Assembly: GCF_000384395.1 (NCBI RefSeq)
Contig: NZ_ARWE01000001.1
Span: forward strand, 2,888,501-2,952,500
Source: Geopsychrobacter electrodiphilus DSM 16401
Lineage (GTDB): Bacteria; Desulfobacterota; Desulfuromonadia; Desulfuromonadales; Geopsychrobacteraceae
Reading direction: 5' to 3'
Length of the DNA: 64,000 nt
In this document: positions 37,776 through 47,092 of the stretch, one piece after another
How positions within the stretch are numbered: the stretch's first letter is position 1
Layout: every line of letters starts with the position of its first letter
The notes under the pieces: generated by a model
What the model was told of the DNA's origin: nothing
What the model saw: the letters and a program-made list of their open reading frames with translations, nothing else
The model's database searches: none
Position numbers and translations under genes: made by a program

Positions 37776-40122
37776 CCAACACCTCTTGAACTTTATCGAT
37801 CAGGGTTTCAAGCGAAACTGGTTTCTGCAGAAAGAAAACTCCTTCTTCAATAAAACCTTGTTGAGAAATGATATCGGCGGTGTAGCCAGACATAAAGAGA
37901 ACCTTCATGCCTGGTCGAAGAGCCTGTAACTGTTTCGTTAGCTCCTTGCCGTTCATCTCGGGCATGATGACATCGGAAATCAATAGCGGAATCGGACCTG
38001 GGTGTCGCTCAGCCAGTGACAGGGCAACACTAGGCAGCGCGGCAGGTAGAACCGTATAGCCGCTCCCTTCCAGAATCTCCGTTTCCAGGTGGAGTAACAA
38101 CTCGTCATCTTCTACGAGCAGGATCGTTTCTTTCCCGCGCCGCAACAGTTTTGCCGCGGGTTTCTGCACGGCCTCCAACACTGTTTGGGTTCGGGGAAGG
38201 TAAATATTGAAGATCGTTCCATGCCCCGGTTCACTGTAAAGGGTAATAAATCCGTTGTTCTGCCTGACAGCTCCATAAACTGTAGCCAATCCTAAACCGG
38301 TCCCCTCACCAACGACCTTGGTGGTAAAGAATGGTTCAAAGATATGGGCCTGTACCTCTTTCTCCATCCCCTTGCCATCGTCGCTAAAAGAGAGTTGAAC
38401 GTAATCACCCGGCACCACATCAGGGTAAGAGACACAAAAAGTCTTGTCTATGCTGCTGTTCCCCGTTGTGATCGATATCTTGCCGACTCCCGAGATAGCA
38501 TCTCGCGCATTGACCGCCAGGTTGGCGAGAATCTGATCTATCTGCGAAGGGTCGACCTTGACCGGCCAGAGGCTTGCGGCGGGGTGCCAGGAGAGTTGAA
38601 TATTCTCACCGATGAGCCTCTGCAGAATTTGCAGCATTCCGGCCACGGTTTCATTCAGGTCGAGCACCTTGGGTACAACCGCTTGTTTGCGGGCAAAGGT
38701 TAACAGTTGCCGGGTCAGATCGGCGGAATGTTTGGCCGCCTTACTGATTTCCTCCAGGTGATGAAAGAGTCGATGAGAGGGATCCGCTCTCATCATTGCC
38801 AGTTCCACATGACCGAGGATGACCCCGAGCATGTTGTTAAAATCGTGGGCCACACCTCCCGCCAACTGTCCGATCGACTCAATTTTCCGGGTCTGCTGGA
38901 GTTGGGATTCGAGCTTTATTTTTTCTTCTTCGGCCCGTTTGCGCTCGGTGATGTCCCGCCAACTGGTATGGAGCATGGTTTGCCCTTTGATGGTGATGGG
39001 CATGAGAGAAACCTCGACGGTAAACACACTCCCCTCGGCGTTGATGTGGCTCCAGTCAAAACGGTGCATTCCCTTGCTGTAGGCCAACGCCACCATCTTT
39101 GCTGCAGCTTCGTCAGAACGTCGGCCGTCGGGTTGGAACTCCGGTGAAATCCGCTCAGGCGGCGAGAACAGAAACTGCTCACGTGTCATCTTGAGGAGAT
39201 CTAGCGCTGCCTGGTTACATTCCACGAAAACCCCCGTATCGTCGATCAGGAGGATGGCATCTGAGGAGTCCTCAAACAGTTTCCTGAACGTAGCCTCACT
39301 TTGGCGCAGTGCGTTCTCGGCTCTCTTGCGCTCGGTGATATCGATCCCGGAGCAGAGTACGCAGACAATCTGACCCTTTTCGTTCCGCTGCAGGACGTTG
39401 TGCCAGGAAATAAATCGGAGTTCACCTGCTTGGCAAATGATCTCATTTTCAGCATATTCTACAAAGTCCTTTTGCCCAGCCATGGCCTCGGCAAAAACCT
39501 TCTGCACCGCCGGCAGAACAGGGGAGGGAATACACAGCTTGAACCAGTCCTGTCCCAGCAGATCGGCTTGCTCGTAGCCGAGGATTTGGCAGCCGCGCTT
39601 ATTGATGAGGCGGATTTTCCCTTTCCGGTCCAACTCGAGAATCATCGCCTCGGAAATATCCAGATAGAGTTCCGCGCTTTTCTGAGCCTTTAGGGCCCGC
39701 TCTTCCGCCATTCGTCGTTCCCGAATCTTTTCCTTAAGTTCTTTGGTGCGTATTTCAATCTGCCGTTCCAAAAGTTGCTGATGCTGCTGATTAAGTCGGG
39801 ATTGGTGACGTTCCTCAAGGATTACGGCAATCATAAAGCAGAGATTGCTGATGAAGGAATGGTAGGGCTGGAACGCTTCATTACTCGAGAGGAAAAGGCA
39901 GATCTCGCCGTAATGGCTGTGATTCAGTTGGATAGGGAAATGGCGGGCTTCGTTGGTTGGTAAGATTTTTTTTCGGTCAGAAGAATAGGCGGCTTTTTCG
40001 ACGCCGGGTATTTCTTCCAAACCCCTGCAGACAAAACTGAAGACCGAATCCTGATCCTCAAGCTGAGAAATCATATTCTGCAGCAACAGGATCCGGGCCA
40101 GGGCGTGGGCATCTAATGTCAT
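37765..40122 (-). CDS. hybrid histidine kinase: GAF-like-PAS-PAS-HisKA-HATPase-REC
   Basis: A 785-residue soluble sensor. Residues 1-110 look like a short GAF-like input domain, then a coiled coil to about 155, two PAS/PAC units (about 155-275 and 280-395), the kinase core with H426 in GGVAHDFNNMLG, an ATPase domain (DDGKGM, GEGTGLGLATVYGA), and a receiver with D717 in LLISDVIMP. From the coiled coil before the His onward it is very similar to the kinase at 31872, so the two cores are paralogues. The MEDS gene ends 16 bases upstream, so it is likely the sensor partner. ATG at 40122; weak ribosome-binding site. Confidence 0.9.
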   Translation of the reverse strand: MTLDAHALARILLLQNMISQLEDQDSVFSFVCRGLEEIPGVEKAAYSSDRKKILPTNEARHFPIQLNHSHYGEICLFLSSNEAFQPYHSFISNLCFMIAVILEERHQSRLNQQHQQLLERQIEIRTKELKEKIRERRMAEERALKAQKSAELYLDISEAMILELDRKGKIRLINKRGCQILGYEQADLLGQDWFKLCIPSPVLPAVQKVFAEAMAGQKDFVEYAENEIICQAGELRFISWHNVLQRNEKGQIVCVLCSGIDITERKRAENALRQSEATFRKLFEDSSDAILLIDDTGVFVECNQAALDLLKMTREQFLFSPPERISPEFQPDGRRSDEAAAKMVALAYSKGMHRFDWSHINAEGSVFTVEVSLMPITIKGQTMLHTSWRDITERKRAEEEKIKLESQLQQTRKIESIGQLAGGVAHDFNNMLGVILGHVELAMMRADPSHRLFHHLEEISKAAKHSADLTRQLLTFARKQAVVPKVLDLNETVAGMLQILQRLIGENIQLSWHPAASLWPVKVDPSQIDQILANLAVNARDAISGVGKISITTGNSSIDKTFCVSYPDVVPGDYVQLSFSDDGKGMEKEVQAHIFEPFFTTKVVGEGTGLGLATVYGAVRQNNGFITLYSEPGHGTIFNIYLPRTQTVLEAVQKPAAKLLRRGKETILLVEDDELLLHLETEILEGSGYTVLPAALPSVALSLAERHPGPIPLLISDVIMPEMNGKELTKQLQALRPGMKVLFMSGYTADIISQQGFIEEGVFFLQKPVSLETLIDKVQEVLVGS

Positions 40123-40137
40123 TAAAGAGAGACCAAG

Positions 40138-40749
40138 TTAGTGCAAAATTTCTTGTGCGGGTACATAAAACGGATTGTGAATGACGTTACCGCGGACCAG
40201 CATCATCGGGTGAACCCTCATGACATCCATGATAGTGGCCCCATCAAAAACATGGGCATCATACTGACAAACAGCGGTCACCGGATATTTTTTCAATAGT
40301 TGATTGACTGCGGCCTCATATTCAAAAAGTCTGGAACCGCCCGGAACTTTTTGGATTTCCGAAGTCATCTCACCTATAACCCGCGCCGCAGGATAACCTT
40401 CTTGCTTGGCGTCGTTATGGAAGGTGGCAAGCAGATTCAGCATTCTTTCCGGCTCGAACCTGCCTTGATGAAAATAAACCTCCGAGGGAACGGCCGTAAT
40501 CAGATCGTTTTTGGCCCTGGCCTGATCAAGATCAATGCCATCTTCGGCAAGCAATTGACGCAATTTTTCATTATCAATTTGTTCAGAGAAGCAGGCATTC
40601 CTTTCCCTGGCCTTCAGACCGCTTGCCAGGAAGTGCAGCAGGGCGTCGTTTCGCTCATCCTCATCATTGTAAATCTGGCAGATATGTGTTCCGACGGGGA
40701 TTTCAACTTCGGCAAAGCCGAGATTAATTTTTGTTGTCTTCTGTGTCAT
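40138..40749 (-). CDS. MEDS-domain sensor protein
   Basis: A 203-residue protein matching the MEDS domain (methanogen/methylotroph, DcmR-like): GTHICQIYNDEDERNDALLH near residue 20, then FLASGLKARERNACF and a long middle part to VTAVCQYDAHVFDGATIMDV. MEDS domains are predicted to bind small hydrocarbon-type ligands or their derivatives; there is no helix-turn-helix here, so it acts through another protein. It precedes the hybrid kinase by 16 bases in one operon, which makes it a likely input unit. ATG after GGAGAAGAGAT. Confidence 0.85.
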   Translation of the reverse strand: MTQKTTKINLGFAEVEIPVGTHICQIYNDEDERNDALLHFLASGLKARERNACFSEQIDNEKLRQLLAEDGIDLDQARAKNDLITAVPSEVYFHQGRFEPERMLNLLATFHNDAKQEGYPAARVIGEMTSEIQKVPGGSRLFEYEAAVNQLLKKYPVTAVCQYDAHVFDGATIMDVMRVHPMMLVRGNVIHNPFYVPAQEILH

Positions 40750-41268
40750 ATCTCTTCTCCATAGAGTCGAGGATGCGTGAAAAACTTGAAATTTTCATCA
40801 CTGCAGACAAGTCGAAATCTATCAGGGGGAGAGTCTAAACACAACCTGATAAACGCTGGTCTTCCGCTAGCAGTTTTGAATGGCATCACTCCCGATGGTC
40901 AGATCCCCTTGTCTCATTTCACAAATTTTCAGTCAAAAATCATTTTCAAATATCCTTGGAATTTTTGACAGATAGATGGGCTGTCATATAAATCACCATC
41001 AGTCAGATACTAAAACGGCCAACCTCAAAAATGGGGTTGGCCGTTATTGCCTGGCAGGGAATTTGATAACCATGGTTCGGAGGGTTGTTCACCATCAATT
41101 ATTAATGAGGCCAATTGATTAGACGATTGTTGATGTATTTTTCTGTGGGACGACTCCTCAGGCTAAAGAAACCACTGCAAATTGAAGACAGCTCGAACTT
41201 GTTTCATTCCTGTCCTTAGGCTAGATTGTTGTGGCCGTGTTGCAGCAGGAGACATAAGGAGCAATTAA
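40750..41268 (+). other. 519-base gap between divergent MEDS and Cache-kinase genes
   Basis: No gene. The left part should hold the promoter of the MEDS operon (a weak TTGTGT / TAGATT pair, 17-base spacer, on the minus strand). Repeat copy E is at 40993-41057. The right part leads to the next kinase; I see no clear promoter. Confidence 0.5.
40993..41057 (+). repeat. leader-hairpin repeat, copy E
   Basis: TCACCATCAGTCAGATACTA, arms AACGGCCAACC / GGTTGGCCGTT, then ATTGCCTGGCAG. It is the only copy not placed after a plus-strand gene, since it lies between two divergent genes. Confidence 0.7.
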
Positions 41269-43035
41269 TTGCCAATTCCTAAATTTTCAAATTTGTCCAT
41301 ACGAACTCAGTTGATAGTCTTGGCGGTCCTGCTGACACTCCCGGCCCTGGGAATAATCATTTATTCGGGACTGAAGGAACGTTCTATTGACTATCAACAT
41401 GCTGTCGTTGAATCTCAAAAACTAGCCGAAAATCTGGCGGCAAAGCAGGAGATTCTGACAAACGAAGCTAAACTGTTGTGTACTCTATTGGCAGGGCTTC
41501 CTGAGGTTAAGAGCCATGATGTTGATAAACTGCAAGCCATTCTTGCCGACATCCACAAACAAAGTTCACAATATATCAATATCCTGGTTGCTGATGCTGA
41601 AGGACATGTGTGGGCTTCCGCGCTTCCATCCGCTAAAGATGAATCCATAAAGGACAGGCGCTATTTCAAGAGTGCTCAGCAAACAAAAAAGTTTTCTTCA
41701 GGCGAATTTGTCATCAGCCGGTCGGTGTTGAAACCCACACTTCATATGGCATATCCTCTCCTTGACCATGGTGAGTTCGATGGTGCGATTATTCTCGGGT
41801 TTGATCTTGATGTCATGCGGACCATCCTTGAACGTGCTCAATTGTCTTTTGATACGAACTATGTCCTGGTTGACCATAACGGAATTATTGTCAACAGAGG
41901 GAAAGAACCGGGCCTGCTCATTGGGAAGCCCATCCCCGCCGATACGTTGAAATACATGGAAGGTGGCCCTGACCAAGATACTTTTAAATTTATGCGCAGG
42001 GATGCGAGTCACCGTATTACAACCTATCGCAAATTGTGGCTCCCCGGTGAACAGAAGCCCTACATGTACGTACGCGCGGGGATAGCGGAAAAGGACGTTT
42101 TGTCCGCCTCAAATAGAGCGCTGGTTATCAATTTATCAACTCTTCTGTTCTTTGTTGTGCTCTCATTCCTATTGGCTTTCTTCATTGGTAAGCGCTCGAT
42201 AGTTGACCGAATCACGGTTCTCAAGCGCGCCTCGCAACGGTTGGCGGGCGGCGATCTCGATATCAGGGTCTCCAGTCAGATTTCAGGAAGTGAGCTGGGA
42301 AGCCTGGCCGAGACGTTCGATTCGATGGCACAGGAACTCGGAGCGCGAGAAAAATCCCTGCAGGTGGCAAACCACGAACTCGAAGCCTTCAGCTATTCCC
42401 TTTCTCACGATCTGCGTTCTTATCTGACGCGCATCTCGTTAGCCGGAGAAACCTTACAAGCCTTAGATGGTGAACATTTAAGTCATGAAGGCAAGTACTG
42501 CCAGCAGACGATCCTCGATACATGCCAGGGCATGAATGGCCTCATTACCACGATGCTGACCCTGGCTCACATCTCCCGACAGGAGTTACGACTCGAAGAG
42601 GTCGACTTGAGCCGTTTGGCTGAAATAATTTGCGCTGAGCTTGCCTTGACCGAACCCGAACGCACCTTGAATTTCGATATCAGCCCCGGCCTGCAGGTCA
42701 CCGGTGATGCAGCCTTGCTGCGCGTGGCGTTGGAAAATCTGCTGGGCAATGCCTGTAAATACACCAAGGGGAAAGCGGAGGTCCATATCTCCCTGAGCGC
42801 CAAGCAGCAAGAAGGTCGGCAGGTCTTTGCTCTCGCCGACAACGGCATTGGGTTCGATATGGAGGAAGCAGGCGCACTTTTCCGCCCCTTCAAACGCCTT
42901 TCCAGTTCACAGGCATTCTCCGGACTCGGCATCGGACTGACCACCGTTGAACGCATCATCAAGCGGCATGGCGGCGAAATTTGGGCCGAGGCTGTGCCCA
43001 ACGAGGGGGCAACCTTCTTCTTCACTATTTCATGA
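41269..43035 (+). CDS. membrane sensor histidine kinase with Cache domain
   Basis: A 588-residue inner-membrane kinase. Membrane segment 1 at about residues 14-32, a periplasmic Cache-type domain (about 35-280, with DRRYFKSAQQTKKFSSGEF), membrane segment 2 at about 284-306, HAMP (about 308-360), the His region with H380 in YSLSHDLRSYL, and an ATPase domain (DNGIGF, FSGLGIGLTTVERI). There is no receiver. It begins at TTG 41269 after AAGGAGCAATTAA. The His-box type differs from the two hybrid kinases. No response regulator is adjacent, so it may signal to one elsewhere. Confidence 0.9.
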   Translation: MPIPKFSNLSIRTQLIVLAVLLTLPALGIIIYSGLKERSIDYQHAVVESQKLAENLAAKQEILTNEAKLLCTLLAGLPEVKSHDVDKLQAILADIHKQSSQYINILVADAEGHVWASALPSAKDESIKDRRYFKSAQQTKKFSSGEFVISRSVLKPTLHMAYPLLDHGEFDGAIILGFDLDVMRTILERAQLSFDTNYVLVDHNGIIVNRGKEPGLLIGKPIPADTLKYMEGGPDQDTFKFMRRDASHRITTYRKLWLPGEQKPYMYVRAGIAEKDVLSASNRALVINLSTLLFFVVLSFLLAFFIGKRSIVDRITVLKRASQRLAGGDLDIRVSSQISGSELGSLAETFDSMAQELGAREKSLQVANHELEAFSYSLSHDLRSYLTRISLAGETLQALDGEHLSHEGKYCQQTILDTCQGMNGLITTMLTLAHISRQELRLEEVDLSRLAEIICAELALTEPERTLNFDISPGLQVTGDAALLRVALENLLGNACKYTKGKAEVHISLSAKQQEGRQVFALADNGIGFDMEEAGALFRPFKRLSSSQAFSGLGIGLTTVERIIKRHGGEIWAEAVPNEGATFFFTIS

Positions 43036-43043
43036 CTGGTACC

Positions 43044-43103
43044 TCACCATTAGTGACACAAAAAAGCCCCCGCCTGTAAATACAAGCCGGGGCTTTTCTG
43101 TAG
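43044..43103 (+). repeat. leader-hairpin repeat, copy F
   Basis: TCACCATTAGTGACACAA, then arms AAAAGCCCC / GGGGCTTTT. It begins 8 bases after the kinase stop and has the form of an intrinsic terminator. Confidence 0.75.
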
Positions 43104-43310
43104 GTTTTCCGTATGTGGGGGGGCAGATTCACCTCAGGGTTAAAAGCACGCCCATCATCAGAATATTCATCTCAAAACGCATAATTGCTGTGGCGAGCAT
43201 GAGCGCTTTGCCGACCTCACTACCGCTGCCTCTTCGACAATAAAGACAAGGCCCCCAGTTTACAAAACCCGCTTGCAGCGACTTAACGCTGACGGCCAAC
43301 CGGGCGACCG

Positions 43311-44507
43311 TTACTCTTCGGTATGCACGGTGCTGGCAATCTGCTCGGCGAATTTGCGACAGCTTTCGAGATTCTCGGCCGTCGGCGTAAAGCGGAAGGA
43401 GATCCCCTCGGCGGCAAATTTGTACTTGAGGCCGGTGAGACGCTGCTCGACCATCTTGACAGCCTCGCCGCTCCAGCCGTAGGAGCCGAAGACCGCTGCA
43501 ACCTTGGATTTTGGGGTAACCGACGAGATCAGTGCCAGGGCGTGCCAGACCTGCGGCGGCGCGTCACGTTGAATCGTCGGGGTGCCGATCACCAGGACAT
43601 CCGCCTGCTCCAGGGCATTGCGATAGTCATCATCGCGCATATCACTCAGGGCAAAGCCGACGACGTCAAGTCCTTGCGCCTTAAGTTCAGTCGTAATCAC
43701 ATCAGCCATATCCCGCGTATTCCCATGGGAAGAGAGGACCGCCAGCAGGGCCTTCGGCCTGCCGCCGACTGGTGGAGCAACCGACCAGCGTGCGTAGGAC
43801 TCAATCGCGAAATTGCCCGTCGAACGGCGCACCGGACCGTGAGAAGGACAAACCATACGGATCGGCAGATCCTTGATCTTGGCCAGGGCGTCGCGGACCT
43901 TATCCTTGAAGGGGCGCATGATGCAGTCGAAGTAAAAATGGAAATCAGCCTGGAAATCGGCAATTTCGTCGTCAAACAGCTGATCGGAACAAAAATGCGC
44001 GCCAAAGGCATCGCAGGGAAAGAGGATTTCGTCCTCGACCAGATAGGTGAAAATCGTGTCCGGCCAGTGCAGGTAGGGCGCCAGGATAAAGCGCAGCTTG
44101 CGGCCACCCAGATCAATTTCATCACCATCATTAATGATCTGACTGTTGAAGTCGCGATTGAGCAACTGCTTGAGGAAATTCTCGCCGGCCTTGGAACAGT
44201 AGACCAGGATCTGCGGATTTTTCTCCAACAACAACGCCAGAGAGCCGGAATGGTCCGGCTCGGTATGGTTGACCACCACCGCGTCTATCTTGTCGATGGC
44301 GACATGCTCTTCGACTTTACGGAAGAATTCTTCGGAAAAGCACGCTTTGACCGTGTCGATCAAAATGTTCTGCTTGCGCCCCTGAATCAGGTAACTGTTG
44401 TAGGTCGTACCGTTATGGGTCGGGAAAAGATCGTCAAAAACCTTGAGTTCCGGGTGGCGCACGCCGACCCAATGCAGCTTATCGGCAACCTGAATAGAGT
44501 GTTCCAT
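43311..44507 (-). CDS. A-type flavoprotein (FprA/flavodiiron family)
   Basis: A 398-residue cytoplasmic enzyme that reduces O2 to water and/or NO to N2O. The N-terminal metallo-beta-lactamase domain has the diiron ligands NHTEPDHSG (near residue 80) and the later His (PSHGPVRR), and the C-terminal flavodoxin domain starts near residue 250 (AVLSSHGNTRDMAD). There is no fused rubredoxin, so it needs an external donor. The flavin and diiron motifs are complete. It fits an oxygen-sensitive host. ATG at 44507, near GGAGG some 16 bases upstream. Confidence 0.92.
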   Translation of the reverse strand: MEHSIQVADKLHWVGVRHPELKVFDDLFPTHNGTTYNSYLIQGRKQNILIDTVKACFSEEFFRKVEEHVAIDKIDAVVVNHTEPDHSGSLALLLEKNPQILVYCSKAGENFLKQLLNRDFNSQIINDGDEIDLGGRKLRFILAPYLHWPDTIFTYLVEDEILFPCDAFGAHFCSDQLFDDEIADFQADFHFYFDCIMRPFKDKVRDALAKIKDLPIRMVCPSHGPVRRSTGNFAIESYARWSVAPPVGGRPKALLAVLSSHGNTRDMADVITTELKAQGLDVVGFALSDMRDDDYRNALEQADVLVIGTPTIQRDAPPQVWHALALISSVTPKSKVAAVFGSYGWSGEAVKMVEQRLTGLKYKFAAEGISFRFTPTAENLESCRKFAEQIASTVHTEE

Positions 44508-44649
44508 GGGTAAAAATATCCTCCGTTGTCAGATTCCGTCGCGCCTCAAAAAAAATCGAGTCACAACGCATAGATTACTTGTTCAGTGAGCTATCATACC
44601 CGCAGCCATAGCGGCCAGGCAAGGGGCGTGTACGATGTGACGAAAGGCT

Positions 44650-45669
44650 TCAGACGGCGAGTTCGGCCATAAAGTCCTCTATCCGCCTCAACTCAAGCAT
44701 CAGCTTTTCGAACCCTTTGGGGTCAAGGCTTTGTGCCCCGTCACACAGGGCCTTCTCCGGCTCGGGGTGCATCTCAACCATCAGGCCGTGGGCGCCAGCC
44801 ATCAATGCGGCACGCGCCATCACCGGCACCAGATGGCGTTTTCCAGTGGCATGGCTGGGGTCGACAATAATCGGCAGATGACTCAGCTCACGAATCAGCG
44901 GCACCACTGAAAGATCGAGGGTATTTCGCGTCGCCTTTTCAAAGGTGCGGATCCCGCGCTCGCACAGCACCACGCGATTGTTCCCCTCGGCAACGATATA
45001 CTCCGCCGCGGCCAGAAACTCCTCAATCGTTGCGCTCATGCCGCGCTTGAGCAGGATCGGAAAATCAAGTTTGCCGACCTCCTTAAGCAGATCGAAGTTC
45101 TGCATGTTCCGTGCGCCGATCTGCAGCATGTCGGCGTGCTGGCAGACGATATCCAGCTGCTCGATGCGCATCACTTCGGTCACCACCGGCAGCCCGACCG
45201 CCTTGCCGGCCGCGCTCAGATACTTAAGCCCTGCGATGCCCAGACCTTGAAAACTGTGCGGTCCGGTCCGCGGCTTGAAGGCACCGCCACGCAGGATGTG
45301 TCCACCTGCGGCCTTGACCTGCCGGGCGGCAGTCAGCATCTGCTCCTCGGTCTCGATAGAACAGGGACCGGCCATCATCACGACCTTCTCGCCGTCGCCA
45401 ATCTTGACCCCGCCCACCTCAACAATCGTCGCCCGGGGATGAAAATCCCGCGACACCAGTTTGTACGGTTTGCTGACATGGATGACCTCGCGCACGCCAG
45501 GGAGTTCACGGATGGCGGAATCATCGACGTAGCCCTGATTATCAAGCACGCCGATGGCGGTGCGCATGCTGCCGGGGATCGGTTCGGCGCGCAGACCCAG
45601 CGCCTCGACTGCCTGTTTGACCGCCAGAATCTGGGCATCGGTCGCCTGATGATGCATGACAATTAACAT
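44650..45669 (-). CDS. aroF: 3-deoxy-7-phosphoheptulonate synthase, type Ib
   Basis: The first step of the shikimate pathway, joining phosphoenolpyruvate and erythrose 4-phosphate. A 339-residue protein with an N-terminal ferredoxin-like regulatory domain (residues 1-75) and a TIM-barrel core carrying AGPCSIETEEQ, GGAFKPRTGPHSFQG, and DPSHATGKRH; same layout and length as the Thermotoga enzyme. The N-terminal domain usually mediates feedback inhibition by Tyr or Phe. It lies 33 bases behind the aminotransferase gene, and the two form an operon. Confidence 0.93.
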   Translation of the reverse strand: MLIVMHHQATDAQILAVKQAVEALGLRAEPIPGSMRTAIGVLDNQGYVDDSAIRELPGVREVIHVSKPYKLVSRDFHPRATIVEVGGVKIGDGEKVVMMAGPCSIETEEQMLTAARQVKAAGGHILRGGAFKPRTGPHSFQGLGIAGLKYLSAAGKAVGLPVVTEVMRIEQLDIVCQHADMLQIGARNMQNFDLLKEVGKLDFPILLKRGMSATIEEFLAAAEYIVAEGNNRVVLCERGIRTFEKATRNTLDLSVVPLIRELSHLPIIVDPSHATGKRHLVPVMARAALMAGAHGLMVEMHPEPEKALCDGAQSLDPKGFEKLMLELRRIEDFMAELAV

Positions 45670-45702
45670 GAATGAACTCCATTCGTGACACAGAGAAAGG
45701 TC

Positions 45703-46869
45703 TTAGCGAGGGGGCAGTTTGCCACGATCACGCAGATAAAGGGTGAGCCGCTGCATGGCGTCATCAATCTTCTCCAGCGGACTCGAATAGGAGAAGCGCA
45801 GGAAGCCTTCGGCCCCCTCACCAAAATCAATACCGGGGGTCAACGCCACCCCGGTTTTATCCAGAATATCGAGGGCCAGGCGCATCGAATCGGTATCGAT
45901 GTGGCGTGCATCGGCCAGCACATAAAAGGCCCCTTTCGGCATAAACGGGATGCCGAAGCCAAGATCGCGCAGTTGCCGCACCAGCTGACGACGGCGCAGA
46001 TCATAGAGCCGCCGCATCCGTTCGACGTCGGCACTGCAGTAACGCAGGGCGGCAACCCCGCCAAGCTGAACAAAATGATTGGCGCAGATCATAAAATTCT
46101 GATGCAGCGCCTGCAGTGCACGCACACAGCCGGGGGGGGAGATCAGATATCCGAGCCGCCAGCCGGTCATGGCGTAGGCCTTGGAGAATCCCCCCAGGAC
46201 AAAGGCGTTATTGGTGTATTCGAGGATGGAGTGTTCGTCACCTTCGTAGGTGAGGCCGTGATAGATTTCATCCGAGATAATCGGAATCGGCAGCCGCGCC
46301 AGGGCTTGAAGTTCGGCCCCGCCCAGCACTGACCCCGCCGGGTTAGACGGAGAGTTGATCAGCAGGCCACGACTGCGGGGGCTGATCACGGCCTGAACTT
46401 CTGCGGGGCGCGGCTGAAAGCCGTTTGCCGGGTCGGTCCGTAGCGCCACAGGGTTGCCGCCGGCAAAGCGCACGAAATTGGGATAACAGGCGTAACCGGG
46501 ATCGGGCAGGATCAGCTCATCCCCCTCTTCCAGCAGCAGAGAAAAGAGCAGCAGCATCAGCGGACTGGTGCCGTTACTGACCAGGACCTGCTCCGGCTCG
46601 ATACGCACCCCGTAGCGCTGGTGATAATATCGAGCGATCTCCGTGCGCAGTTCGAGCAGGCCGAGGGAATGGGTGTAGGAGGTAGCACCATCCTCCAACG
46701 CCTGACGCGTGGCAGCGACCACCGCCGGCGGGGTCGGAAAATCTGGCTCCCCCAGACAGAGATAGATGATATCGCGGCCAGTGGCTTCAAGAGCCTTGGC
46801 CTTCTCCATCACTTCCATGGCCAGAAAAGGAGTCACCAGCTGGGCGCGGCGGCTGAGCGGAATCTGCAT
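45703..46869 (-). CDS. PLP-dependent aminotransferase, class I/II
   Basis: A 388-residue fold-type-I aminotransferase: NGTSPLMLLLFSLL, NSPSNPAGS (the conserved NP-G loop), and the PLP lysine in FSKAYAMTGWRLGY (near residue 231). Length and motif spacing match aspartate/aromatic aminotransferase-like proteins; the substrate cannot be read. Because it precedes DAHP synthase in one operon, an aromatic amino-acid role is likely. ATG at 46869 follows CTCTGGAGAGATC. Confidence 0.87.
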   Translation of the reverse strand: MQIPLSRRAQLVTPFLAMEVMEKAKALEATGRDIIYLCLGEPDFPTPPAVVAATRQALEDGATSYTHSLGLLELRTEIARYYHQRYGVRIEPEQVLVSNGTSPLMLLLFSLLLEEGDELILPDPGYACYPNFVRFAGGNPVALRTDPANGFQPRPAEVQAVISPRSRGLLINSPSNPAGSVLGGAELQALARLPIPIISDEIYHGLTYEGDEHSILEYTNNAFVLGGFSKAYAMTGWRLGYLISPPGCVRALQALHQNFMICANHFVQLGGVAALRYCSADVERMRRLYDLRRRQLVRQLRDLGFGIPFMPKGAFYVLADARHIDTDSMRLALDILDKTGVALTPGIDFGEGAEGFLRFSYSSPLEKIDDAMQRLTLYLRDRGKLPPR

Positions 46870-46982
46870 GATCTCTCCAGAGGAACGAATCCTTAAACTT
46901 CGCCGACGGGCTGGCGTCAGTCACGAATTTTCGTGTAACATCGAAGTGCTTCAGCTTAATGGGGGGCGATAGATATTGCAAC

Positions 46983-47019
46983 CGCTATCACCTCGCTATC
47001 ACCTCGCCATCACCTCGCT
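46983..47019. repeat. 11-base tandem repeat, three copies
   Basis: CGCTATCACCT is repeated at 46983, 46994 and (with one change, CGCCATCACCT) 47005, plus a partial fourth. It lies between the aminotransferase and cytochrome genes. Nothing indicates function; slippage is a simple explanation. Confidence 0.7.
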
Positions 47020-47092
47020 GGCAACCCGTTGCAAATCGTGCCCGGCACAGGTATCTTGTGGCCCGAATGAAAAGAACCCGAGAATTTTCGCC

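Noticed and set aside
43323-44513. Plus-strand open frame of 396 codons
   Set aside because: Mirror of the flavodiiron protein gene, which has all its metal ligands.
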